Shown: one piece after another, positions 1-7,642 of the stretch
Position numbering within the stretch: the first letter of the stretch is position 1
How the letters are laid out: the number at the start of each line of letters is the position of its first letter
Assembly (NCBI GenBank): GCA_049472395.1
Contig: JBLIRR010000055.1
Location: 1 to 37,305, forward strand
Direction of reading: 5' to 3'
Length of the DNA stretch: 37,305 bases
Source of the DNA: JBLIRR01 sp049472395
Lineage (GTDB): Bacteria; SZUA-182; DTGQ01; JBLIRR01
Translations under genes and position numbers: made by a program
The notes under the pieces: model-generated
Database searches by the model: none
What the model was told of the DNA's origin: nothing
The model's input: only the letters and a program-made list of their open reading frames with translations

Positions 1-493
1 GATGAAGTAAATGCTGTGCGGTCTTAAGCAAATGATTATAAGTTAATACTGTCACCGTTCGCGACATGCTTTCTTTTTCTCTAATATTCCGGATTTCCAG
101 TTCGCTCAAATTATATCCCATTAATAACACACATCGCGGATTTTCAAATTCCAATCCTTTTTCTTCCTTCAAATAGCTACGCTGACGTATTGCGAAAGAA
201 AGATAACCCTCAGCTTGATTCCAGGAATCATTAAACACAGATCCGAAATCGCCACCCTGACGGAATAATTTCAGAAATGGCTGCTTAAGTTCAATTATAT
301 CGTGGAACCTATCATAACAGCGAATAGCTGTAAAATTTGGTATCCTTTTATCATCTAAAACATTATGTCTTTATACTCCAATATAATACCCACCCAACAT
401 CCACGAATGCTCTTCCAATAATTCCTGATACTTGGATTCATCCTCGCATTTATCTTCTAGTAAACATTGTAACCTATTCAAACCGTGTTTCAT
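1..493 (-). pseudogene. sduA: Shedu-type (SduA/DUF4263) anti-phage nuclease, broken relic
   Basis: Read from an ATG at 493 leftwards, one frame gives 40 residues, a TAA at 371-373, and then continues in the same frame to the window edge. The pieces match the Shedu/DUF4263 fold in order: an N-terminal LLEEHSWMLGG block, an IPNFTAIR block, DIIELKQP, a QAEGYLSFAIRQ helix, PRCVLLMGYN, and TVLTYNHLLKTA. The family is a PD-(D/E)XK-type nuclease used in phage defence. Two faults are visible: the nonsense codon before the nuclease core, and Asn in IPNF where the family usually has the metal-binding Asp (IPDF). ELK is intact. It is therefore probably inactive. The C-terminus lies outside the window. 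The family call is by motif recognition and is fairly secure; the domain boundaries are not. Confidence 0.72.
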
Positions 494-560
494 AAGAGAT
501 AGTCAATTCATTTGAGATTGAAAATTAGCGGCAATCGGTGCAGGCAATCCAGTCAACTAG

Positions 561-602
561 CACCCCTAAAAGGGGTGGCTTGAAAGGTGACCCTAAAAGG
601 GT
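561..602. repeat. IS200 right-end hairpins
   Basis: Two nearby palindromes with the same AAAA-type loop: CACCCCTAAAAGGGGTG at 561-577 and ACCCTAAAAGGGT at 590-602. They lie just beyond the tnpA stop, where Y1 transposases bind a subterminal hairpin. Confidence 0.6.
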
Positions 603-629
603 TACTTTATTCTATAAGTTCTCGTTATC

Positions 630-1042
630 CTAGTTATTGTCATTTTTCAGTTGCCATCGCACATACTTTCTGATCTTCTCTTCGTCCAAACCCACTGTGC
701 TTACACAATACCCTTTCGCCCAGAAATGCCTTCCCCAATACCTATTCTTCAGCTTTATGTTCCTATCGAATATCTTTATGGCACTTTTACCTTTCGATAA
801 AAAAAACCTACAACTTCAGAAACGGAATATTTTGGTGGTATTGACAAAACCAAATGTACATGGTCTATTTGTATATTTCCTTCCAGTATTTTTATATTCT
901 TCCATTCGCATAATTGCCTGATTATTTCATTTACCGATTCACCAACTTCCCCGTCCAAAATTCTGAATCGATACTTTGAGCACCAAACTAAATGATATTT
1001 GCAATCCCATACTGCATGTGATAATCTCTTGAAATTACTCAT
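630..1042 (-). pseudogene. tnpA: IS200-type Y1 transposase TnpA, frameshifted
   Basis: Y1 (HUH) single-strand transposase. From ATG 1042 the first frame gives residues typical of IS200 TnpA, including the HUH metal motif in QIDHVHLVLS, up to VGFF. Then it runs out of frame at an 8-base T run (A run at 799-806 on the plus strand) and meets a stop at 776. Adding one base restores the normal reading: GKSAIKIFD, RYWGRHFWAKGYCVSTVG with the catalytic Tyr, and KYVRWQLKNDNN ending at 630-632. All catalytic residues are present across the two frames. Total length would be about 137 residues, normal for the family. Either the element is inactivated by slippage, or the run is an assembly error. A strong Shine-Dalgarno at 1052-1060 is locked in a hairpin. 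Confidence 0.85.
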
Positions 1043-1049
1043 TGTTTTT

Positions 1050-1098
1050 AATACCTCCTTTTAGCTTCAGAGCCACCTTTCAGCTTTAAGGAGGTATT
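1050..1098 (-). promoter_or_regulatory. RBS-sequestering stem upstream of tnpA
   Basis: An exact 11-bp inverted repeat, AATACCTCCTT at 1050-1060 and AAGGAGGTATT at 1088-1098 on the plus strand, encloses the tnpA leader. In the minus-strand transcript the SD sequence (AGGAGG) forms one arm, so the ribosome site would be hidden. Translational repression by a 5'UTR stem is known for IS200 tnpA; that it operates here is inferred. Confidence 0.65.
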
Positions 1099-1117
1099 AT
1101 ATCTATTCACCAGGGAA

Positions 1118-1156
1118 CCAGCATAGCAAAGCTGGGACTCACCAGCATAGCTGGTG
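1118..1156. repeat. IS200 left-end hairpins
   Basis: A perfect 7-bp stem with a 3-base loop, CACCAGC ATA GCTGGTG, at 1140-1156, next to a related CCAGC...GCTGG stem at 1118-1135. They sit upstream of tnpA, as expected for the left end. Confidence 0.6.
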
Positions 1157-1158
1157 GT

Positions 1159-2563
1159 TTAAGGTATTAAATTAAAAAATGTGTTTAATGCCTGATTGTA
1201 AAATACGTGTGCTGGATTATCACTTGCCCCACCAATATACTTACCACTGCCATCCTTAGCAATTCTTCTACCTGATGTTGCCCATTGGCACAGTTTACTT
1301 GTATAGTCTAATGCACCAGAAAAAAACACATAGTATTCTGGACTTTGAATATTTTTACGGATTGTTGCTATATATAATAATTGACGACTACCCCATAGAT
1401 GATGCCAATGGGTCCAGCCACGTTCACGATAAAGCCGTTCAGTTTCATTACCTTTTTCAATCACCATATCCGGCACATACCCCTTTTCCTGCCACTCGGC
1501 AAGATGTGCACCGACATAGTCAATCACCTTCTGCTCCCGTTTCAGGTCATCGGCAGTCACTGCACGGAATTGGTAGTCATCCCCCTTACCCGAAGGTTTT
1601 TTACGCATCCACTGCACGCAATAGAGCCGTTCCTGATAAATATCATTGGGACGAGGAACAAAATCTGATTTTTCCCATAGACGCAAAACGTCATAGCGTT
1701 TTTCTTCTGGTACCGGAACCAAGCGGGCAATTACCCTATACCCTTTACTAATGATGAGTGTCGGAATAAGCGGTACTTTCCAACCGCTTTCGGGGCATGT
1801 GGTTTCAACACAATAAAGATATACCTTTGCGCGCCATCCCGTGCCATCCGTCTCCACCCCAAAAGCATCTATCTCTTTTTGCACCTGCTCTGCCAGTTTC
1901 TTTTGCGCGTTCTCAATCTCCGCCCGTTTCTCTTTACTTGCCCCTACGATGTTGAAAGCTCCCCAGGTGAGCATGCAGGCAATGGGGTTCAAGTCGCTGG
2001 CATACACATCACATCCCAGGCATGCCGCTTCAAAAGGGATCTGCCCGCTGCCGCAAAAAACATCGGCAACCTTTGGCCTGTGCCCAAAGCGGGCAAGACC
2101 TATCTGCTCAATCAGTTTATGAAAGGATGATGCATCTGTTCCCAGATGTTCATTCACTTTTTTCCAGATATGGTCAAACAGGCTCTCTTCCAGTTCTTCA
2201 GGCGTTTGGCTCTTTTTACCTGCTCGTTATACGGGAGTATCAAGTACTCCCCAACGGTATAGTGTTTGGATACAGGCAGATTTGCCTCAAGGCGCTGCTG
2301 CATGGTTTGGCTATCCATCCCCATAAGCAGTTCAAAGATTTCGAGGTCTTTGAGATGTTATCCGTGGCTGGCAATAGAGCGCCCAAAATACAGGCTTTAT
2401 TGAGAATAAGAGGCTTTCGCCCTTTCCAGTAGCTCCCCAGAGCAGTGAGCGTTTTGCCTGCACCCGCCATCTGCTCCTTAAAACTCTCCGCAGAAATCTT
2501 CTGAACCGCAAACAGGTGTTCCATAAGCGATGGGCGGTCTTTCCATTCATAGGGTTTAAGCAT
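1159..2563 (-). pseudogene. DUF1156 adenine-specific DNA methylase, frameshifted and truncated
   Basis: Three reading-frame pieces make one protein. From ATG 2563: MLKPYEWKDRPSLMEHLF through GALLPATDN. A single-base loss near 2347-2352 shifts to DLEIFELLMGMDSQ through LPYNEQVKRAKR. A second near 2199-2203 shifts to PEELEESLFDHIWKKV and the long remainder. The SAM-binding motif VADVFCGSGQIPFEAA and the DLNP motif are intact. The chain stops at ALNTFFNLIP right at the IS200 border, before the DPPY catalytic motif expected further on; family members usually have about 900 residues. The gene starts inside the 3' end of the upstream COG2865-type gene, so the two were one operon. DUF1156 methylases are often found in defence islands with DUF499 ATPases; no DUF499 gene is seen here. 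Inactive as it stands. Confidence 0.8.
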
Positions 2564-4028
2564 GGGGGGCTCCTTGCATGATTTGTCTTCCCTTGTCGGT
2601 CAGGCGGTATTTCTGCAAACGACTTTGAGGCTTGTCCGGAATCGTCCGTTCCAGAAAATCAGCAGCAAGCAAGGGGTTTAAATATTTTTCCTGAAATGTT
2701 TTCCAATGTTTTATACCTATATGGCGCATAATTTCTTTGGACGACTTTGGCTCCATGCAAAATGTTCCGACTTGTGCGGTGACTTGTGCGGTGACTTGTG
2801 CGGTGACTTGTGCGGTAGATTGCGGGATCGCTTGACCGGCAGCTTCCATACTTACATGCTCAGCAAGGGGAACAATCACCCTGAAAATATCCTCTTCAAG
2901 TATCTCAGGGCGCAACCCGGAAAAAACAGCGGTATATTTAAACAGATTCCGCACACCCGATCCCAGCTCATCGGCCAGCCCTATCTCTTTAAAAATTCGG
3001 GCGATGACCGGATTTTTCGGACAGGGGGTAAAGTTGTCAGGGTCAATAAGACCGTGGCTGATGGCCCGGTTGCCATTCTCTGCAAGAATCCTGTTTTTTT
3101 CAATGATAATCTTCGCTGGGAATGCCTTTACATATTCACGGTGAATCAGAATATTGGAAGCAATCTCCCGCATAATTTTATCCCTCACGCTGATGCGATG
3201 GGTACCCTCAAGATAAAAGGGATCGGAAAGATGTTTCTGCCCAAAGGCGATAATTCGGTCATAACTTTCGATTAGATTGGTTCGCACATCATCTCGATCA
3301 TCATAACGGTCACGATTATCCCGGCGCAGAATCAGGTCTGTTTTGTGGTGGGGTATCACCGACAAAATCGTTTCATCCTTACCGAATAATAAAATACCCG
3401 CAAGGCTCAATCCCTCTTTTCCGGTTTGATAATCTTTGAGAAAAACCTTGGCACTTTTTAAAAGAGCCATATCGTCCATATTCTTCCAGGGATGATTCAT
3501 CTTCTGAAAAGTTGCCTGACGCCGCGCCATCTCAATCAAATCCGACCGCAAGTCGGCCATCTCGCAATAAGGGTAAACTTTGTTCTCGGTATAAATGGTT
3601 TGCTTATTGATGTAAAGATTGGAGATCAGAGCGCTTTTCCCGGTAATATCCAAATCTGCGTCATGGTTTCGATCAAAGATTTTCCCATTGCAGGTATGAA
3701 CCTGGGAACTTTGCGGTACAAAAATATACACGATCTGCTTACCTTCGATGTTTACCTGCTCCATGGAGAGATAGACAGAAGGCGCGATCTTCTGGGGATT
3801 ATTAACGGCGGTAATAAAATCCTTTTTTATCTGATCAATGGCTCCAGGATCGACACCGGTGATATCGCCTTTATCATTTACCCCGAGTAAAATCTCCCCA
3901 CCGTAGCGGTTTAAAAATGCGCAGACAGTTTCATATACATCCCTGTTCAGCTCTTTTCTGCAGGTTTTGAATTCCACCCGCAGGCCTTCACCCTCTTTTA
4001 TCAGAGCCAGTATCCTACTATCCAGCAT
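2556..4028 (-). CDS. AlbA_2 / Schlafen-type ATP-binding protein (COG2865, RecG-like regulator family)
   Basis: About 490 residues. An N-terminal AlbA_2 domain shows VEFKTCR, then NRYGGEILLGVND and GDITGVD. A GHKL-type ATPase-like segment has REIASNILIHREY and LADELGSGVRNLF, and a C-terminal winged helix follows (MRHIGIKHWKTFQEKYL to YRLTDKGRQIM). Between them lies a TAQV repeat run, encoded by four near-exact 12-bp repeats around 2770-2817; such xxQV runs are common in this family. I place the start at ATG 4028, with AAGGAG 10 bases upstream, instead of the TTG at 4070 that would add 14 basic residues. The gene overlaps the methylase start, so the products were probably co-translated. Members are annotated as putative transcriptional regulators or helicases, and Schlafen-like versions occur in defence loci. 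The precise role is unknown. It is the only apparently intact gene of this region. Confidence 0.8.
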   Translation of the reverse strand: MLDSRILALIKEGEGLRVEFKTCRKELNRDVYETVCAFLNRYGGEILLGVNDKGDITGVDPGAIDQIKKDFITAVNNPQKIAPSVYLSMEQVNIEGKQIVYIFVPQSSQVHTCNGKIFDRNHDADLDITGKSALISNLYINKQTIYTENKVYPYCEMADLRSDLIEMARRQATFQKMNHPWKNMDDMALLKSAKVFLKDYQTGKEGLSLAGILLFGKDETILSVIPHHKTDLILRRDNRDRYDDRDDVRTNLIESYDRIIAFGQKHLSDPFYLEGTHRISVRDKIMREIASNILIHREYVKAFPAKIIIEKNRILAENGNRAISHGLIDPDNFTPCPKNPVIARIFKEIGLADELGSGVRNLFKYTAVFSGLRPEILEEDIFRVIVPLAEHVSMEAAGQAIPQSTAQVTAQVTAQVTAQVGTFCMEPKSSKEIMRHIGIKHWKTFQEKYLNPLLAADFLERTIPDKPQSRLQKYRLTDKGRQIMQGAPHA

Positions 4029-4070
4029 GGCTAAAAATCTCCTTGTCCGGTTCTTTTTGATTCGCTTCAA

Positions 4071-4398
4071 TTACCACGTTAATCCCTCGGATATCATCTA
4101 TGGACGCTTTTCGATTTAGCCTCATTTTTATTTCTTCGTTTCTATAGAATTTATCAATTGCTATTCATTAAGGATAAAATAATATTCATATAATGCTCTT
4201 TAGAGACAATCACTGGTACAAATAATACAATAATAGAGCTTAAAAACAATAGAAAATTATCTATACTAGATTTTCTTTATAATTAAATAATTTCTTATCT
4301 ATAGAGTATTATTTATCTTATCTAAGTTATTAAAGTCAAGTTAACATTTTATGTTATCCGGTTACTCGTATTCTGCAATATTTAGGGATTGAAATGAA
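4071..4398. other. AT-rich non-coding stretch
   Basis: Strongly AT-rich with no credible reading frame or clear hairpin. It presumably holds the promoter for the leftward AlbA_2 gene and the end of the zinc-ribbon gene transcript. I see no convincing promoter boxes. Confidence 0.5.
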
Positions 4399-4590
4399 TT
4401 ATTGCAAAAAACAATTAACACAAATAAATATTTTCTTTTTATTATTTCTTATTAGACCTTCCTTTTTATTATTTATTTGCTTTAGGTGAGTATTGCATGT
4501 TATTTGATTACATTTAAAGCATATACCCCCATGGGGAGTATCAAATTCTTTAGAACATATATGGCATTTCCAGGGAACAATATCATTCAT
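4399..4590 (-). CDS. small zinc-ribbon-like protein (63 aa)
   Basis: Not matched to a named family. It has paired cysteine motifs: CHIC near residues 9-12, CFKC at 24-27, CNTH at 32-35 and CVNC at 57-60, spaced as in a treble-clef or double zinc ribbon. Its ATG lies 16 bases after the stop of the upstream membrane protein on the same strand, so the two are probably co-transcribed. The very short length and AT-rich context leave some doubt, but four CxxC/CxxH pairs are unlikely by chance in such a short frame. Confidence 0.55.
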   Translation of the reverse strand: MNDIVPWKCHICSKEFDTPHGGICFKCNQITCNTHLKQINNKKEGLIRNNKKKIFICVNCFLQ

Positions 4591-4606
4591 ATTATTTTCT
4601 ATTTAA

Positions 4607-5428
4607 TTAAAATTTAATAATATTGGCGTTTTCCAATGTTTCAAGTATTCTACTATACATCCTTTTTGTCTTATGAAGAGTAAGAACAACTATTGATAGT
4701 ATTAACGCAGTACCAAAATCGAAGACAGCAATTGAAAAACGGTCCATAGCCTTGAGATATATTCCTGAATATTGTTTATTAACTTCGATACCCTTGTACC
4801 AGTTGTAAGATAGTGTTTTTAAATCATACCCCGAATACCCCCCTATTTTTGCAGCAAGACGGAGATTCAAAACACCTATTATTAAAAAAAAGAAAGGAAG
4901 GATAATAATCACCCACCCGGAGATCTTTCCTAATCTAGTCTTATGCGCGGATAAGGCTCTTATATCTTTTTTTGTAATCATATTTTTCACCATAATGCTT
5001 GAGATCGCCGCCAGAAAACGCCGATAAAACAATAATATATCTATAATAAATAAATTATTTAACCACAGCCGAGCATTCCAAAAATTCGTCTTCGGAGCAG
5101 GCACACTATCATACTTTAAGTTCCATTGTCTTTTCTGGCTATTAATTATTCGTAATATATATTCTAAATTTGTTGATACTTTTGTATGTGAAGTATTCCC
5201 GCAACTAGCATTATCCAACAATATATCAATATCACATGTAAATGAGACATTGCTGGGTTGTTTGAATATAATATATATAATTTCATTTTCGTTATAATCT
5301 GCCAGGATGACCTCAATAATTGAGCTGGCTCTCTGACTTTCTGCAGGCTTAACATTTATCTCTTTGAGTAGAGCATCATGGAAATTATGCTCAAGAAAGC
5401 GTTTGGAGATTTTTTCTCTATCCATCAA
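4607..5428 (-). CDS. hypothetical protein with two C-terminal membrane segments
   Basis: 273 residues, not recognised. The N-terminal ~130 residues are soluble and begin with a FLEHNFHDALLKEINV stretch, which recalls small beta-rich DUF domains that open with a HDA-type motif. A linker with an aromatic-rich segment (LFIIDILLFYRRFLAAI) follows. Two strong membrane segments lie around residues 170-192 (WVIIILPFFFLIIGVLNL) and 230-250 (IAVFDFGTALILSIVVLTL). The ~40 residues between them would face the periplasm if the N-terminus is cytoplasmic. It is immediately followed by the zinc-ribbon gene. A membrane effector or sensor paired with a small zinc protein is possible, but the function is unknown. 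Confidence 0.6.
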   Translation of the reverse strand: MMDREKISKRFLEHNFHDALLKEINVKPAESQRASSIIEVILADYNENEIIYIIFKQPSNVSFTCDIDILLDNASCGNTSHTKVSTNLEYILRIINSQKRQWNLKYDSVPAPKTNFWNARLWLNNLFIIDILLFYRRFLAAISSIMVKNMITKKDIRALSAHKTRLGKISGWVIIILPFFFLIIGVLNLRLAAKIGGYSGYDLKTLSYNWYKGIEVNKQYSGIYLKAMDRFSIAVFDFGTALILSIVVLTLHKTKRMYSRILETLENANIIKF

Positions 5429-5704
5429 TATTATTGGGCTAAGAGTATATTAGATGGAAAACCACTATATTATGTTAGGTGGCATTCCTTTTATTTCATA
5501 TGCTCCATCTGAATTATAATAAGATTGTTATTCAAAAAAGTCAAGATTTATCGATAATTTATAAAAATAAATAAGGCGACCTAATTCTATTAATTTTAAT
5601 GCGTTAATCTAAAAGGTAATCATTCCTGATAATTGACTATTAATTACGTATGTTTGTAATTATTTAACCCTTAGGCACTTCTTATTGCGTGTAATGTCCA
5701 TATA
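5429..5704. other. AT-rich intergenic region
   Basis: No gene or clear structured element is visible. It separates the membrane-protein operon from the HU relic. Confidence 0.45.
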
Positions 5705-5893
5705 TTATTTAACAGTACATGCCCTTGCAGCCTCTCTCAGATCACAGCCCGCTTTGAATCTGGCATAGTGCCTTACAGGGATCTTTATCTCATCGCCCGT
5801 CTTGGGATTTCTTCCCGTCCTTGCTTTCCTTCAGATAACAGAAAAGGTGCCAAAACCTGGGATTTGTACTCTTTCACCTTTAGCCATAGCCAT
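5705..5893 (-). pseudogene. HU/IHF-family DNA-binding protein relic
   Basis: The minus strand encodes the beta-arm half of an HU-type protein: MAMAKGERVQIPGFGTFSVI, a TGA stop (5831-5833), then in the same frame RKARTGRNPKTGDEI, KIPVRHYARFKAGCDLREA and a TAA at 5705-5707. The FGTF and RTGRNPKTG motifs are diagnostic of the family. Upstream of 5893 the frame holds two adjacent stops, and the N-terminal helices are not recognisable. The gene is dead: it has lost the dimerisation half and carries a nonsense codon in the arm. Confidence 0.82.
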
Positions 5894-6101
5894 TCATCAG
5901 CCAAGCCGACACCCGGGAAGGATCTTTTAAATCATGCAGCGCCACTCCGAGACGATAAACCGCCCCATCCATGGTCTTGAAAACCCCATGGAAGATATTT
6001 AATCATCCCTCCTAAAAATCCCAAAAAGGAACCTCATCCAGAGTTGGTGTACGGTATGCGAAAATTTATAAGGCACTCTATATAGTTTCATCAAGATTTA
6101 G
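5894..6101. other. intergenic region beyond the serpin stop
   Basis: Probably includes decayed N-terminal HU sequence. No complete gene or terminator was found. Confidence 0.35.
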
Positions 6102-7427
6102 TCAGGAATTCGGATTAACGACGCGGCCAACAAATAAAATCGCTTTGGTCTGAATATCCCTGATCAGAAAGATAAACGGACGATCAATCGTTAATTCTAC
6201 ATATTCCGGAATAGATGTCACTCCAATCACAACTGCTGTTGCAGCCGCTGCTTCTGTACCCTCTTCATCGACTTTTATAAAAGCCTTGTGCAGAACATCG
6301 GAAATATACAACAAATACTCTCCGTTGATTCCTGAGAAATCCGCTACGGAAGGAACAAAAGCATCACTCATACCCATTTCACTCAAAATCGTTGACAAAG
6401 ACAGGCTCTGTTCAAATGTAAACTTTGGCATAGAGAGCTGAACTTCTTTTGTAGTAAGCTGTGAAATTATGGAGTCTACTTTTGTCAGGTCCAGCCCGCT
6501 CTCAAAGCTTTCAAACTGTCCTTCATCCGGAACAATAATCAGCATTGAAAGCTCATTTCCACTGTAACGCATTTCAACGGCTTTGTAATCCTGTCCAGCT
6601 GCATAAGACATGATCTTGCCCTGATTCATCATATCTGCAGAAACCATGCTGCCATCCAGCAGAGAGAAGTCTGCCGTTGTTGTGTTCTCCTCCTCAAAGG
6701 GAAAAGCCCACGCAGCATTAAAGTAAATCGCATTGGTGAGCACCAGCCTGGTCATGCTACTGATCGCCCCCTGGGGAATGAGATCCTGAATCTTGCCCTC
6801 TGTCTCATCGCTCACCCAGTTATTAATTGTAATTCTGGACTCTTCGGGTTCACTGGCGAAATCCAGCACCCGCAATCCAGCGCCGTAGTTCTCTGACAGG
6901 ACATCCAGGAATCCTGCGAGGAAGGAATAGTCTTTCTGGCCCCAGATTGCATTAGCAATGTTGAGCTTAAAACCCGACTCATCAGAGTCCGCAGGTACTT
7001 CTGCTCTGCTAGCAAGCTCCAGGTCCAGGGCATTAAACGCCGGGTGAAGATTCTCTTCGGGCAGTGAAAAAACAAGCGTGTCAGCCATTTGTTGCTCTGT
7101 GTTCGATTCTGCACCGGCGTAGGCCATCGCCAACGCTAGAGAAATGCTGTAAGGTGAATAAATGATATTGCCTTCTTCGTCACGAATCATCTGATATAGA
7201 TTAAAGGCAAATTCCGAATTTCCAGCGACAATTTCGTCCAGGTTTGCCTGAGACACAACAGGAGATGTGATGCGCTGCTTTTCCGATTGAACGACATCAA
7301 CTTCAACGTCCTGATCTGATTGATTCACATCATCCAAATCATTTGATGATCTATCACAACCCAAAATTAAAAAAATGAACATGCCTACTGATAATATGGT
7401 AAAAATAGTCCTCATTACATTTCTCAT
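6102..7427 (-). CDS. serpin-family protease inhibitor, predicted lipoprotein
   Basis: 441 residues. The N-terminus MRNVMRTIFTILSVGMF is followed by LILGC, a lipobox with Cys24, so the protein should be lipid-anchored, followed by an acidic Asp/Glu-rich spacer. The serpin core runs from about residue 65 to the end: IYSPYSISLALAMAYAGA, LVLTNAIYFNAAWAFPF and DRPFIFLIRD near the C-terminus. The reactive-centre hinge EEGTEAAAAT (388-397) has the small residues required for loop insertion, so it is an inhibitory type. Counting from Glu388 as P17 puts the scissile bond near Thr404-Ser405, which would suggest an elastase- or subtilisin-like target; that is inference. AGGAGG lies 6 bases before the ATG. 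Bacterial serpins are uncommon, and this one has no visible protease partner nearby. Confidence 0.93.
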   Translation of the reverse strand: MRNVMRTIFTILSVGMFIFLILGCDRSSNDLDDVNQSDQDVEVDVVQSEKQRITSPVVSQANLDEIVAGNSEFAFNLYQMIRDEEGNIIYSPYSISLALAMAYAGAESNTEQQMADTLVFSLPEENLHPAFNALDLELASRAEVPADSDESGFKLNIANAIWGQKDYSFLAGFLDVLSENYGAGLRVLDFASEPEESRITINNWVSDETEGKIQDLIPQGAISSMTRLVLTNAIYFNAAWAFPFEEENTTTADFSLLDGSMVSADMMNQGKIMSYAAGQDYKAVEMRYSGNELSMLIIVPDEGQFESFESGLDLTKVDSIISQLTTKEVQLSMPKFTFEQSLSLSTILSEMGMSDAFVPSVADFSGINGEYLLYISDVLHKAFIKVDEEGTEAAAATAVVIGVTSIPEYVELTIDRPFIFLIRDIQTKAILFVGRVVNPNS

Positions 7428-7642
7428 TTTGATCCTCCTGAAGCTTTTTGCTTTTTTATGACTGAAGATAGAAAAGCGACCTTCAATCCAATGTTCTCAT
7501 TCTTGAGTACGATAAAACAAACTGCTTTCATGTTTGCAAATATCACTCCCTTTGGATATAAAACTGTTTCATGAAGTATATTTCGGCAAGCTTAAAAACT
7601 CAATAAATTTAATGGCTATGAATATTCGGGAAGGACGGTTCC
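7428..7642. other. short intergenic region, serpin promoter side
   Basis: Contains the serpin Shine-Dalgarno (CCTCCT at 7434-7439 on the plus strand) and the end of the glycosyltransferase transcript. No gene or clear terminator. Confidence 0.4.

Larger units (their letters stand above)
545..1160 (-). mobile_element. IS200/IS605-family insertion sequence (tnpA only)
   Basis: About 0.6 kb, the usual size of an IS200-type element. It carries a single HUH/Y1 transposase on the minus strand and imperfect palindromes at both ends instead of terminal inverted repeats. The left end (beside the tnpA start) has a 7-bp stem CACCAGC/GCTGGTG at 1140-1156 and a second stem at 1118-1135. The right end has CACCCC/GGGGTG at 561-577 and ACCCT/AGGGT at 590-602. 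No target duplication is expected for this family. The exact ends are approximate. The right-hand border coincides with the point where the neighbouring DUF1156 methylase stops. Confidence 0.75.

Noticed and set aside
1275..1751. 158-residue plus-strand frame inside the DUF1156 gene
   Set aside because: It is antisense to a clearly recognisable methylase and has no motif of its own.
2706..3275. Plus-strand frame with CGDLCGDLCGDLCG repeats
   Set aside because: It is the antisense reading of the TAQV repeat of the AlbA_2 protein; the repeated Cys/Gly pattern is an artefact of the 12-bp repeats.
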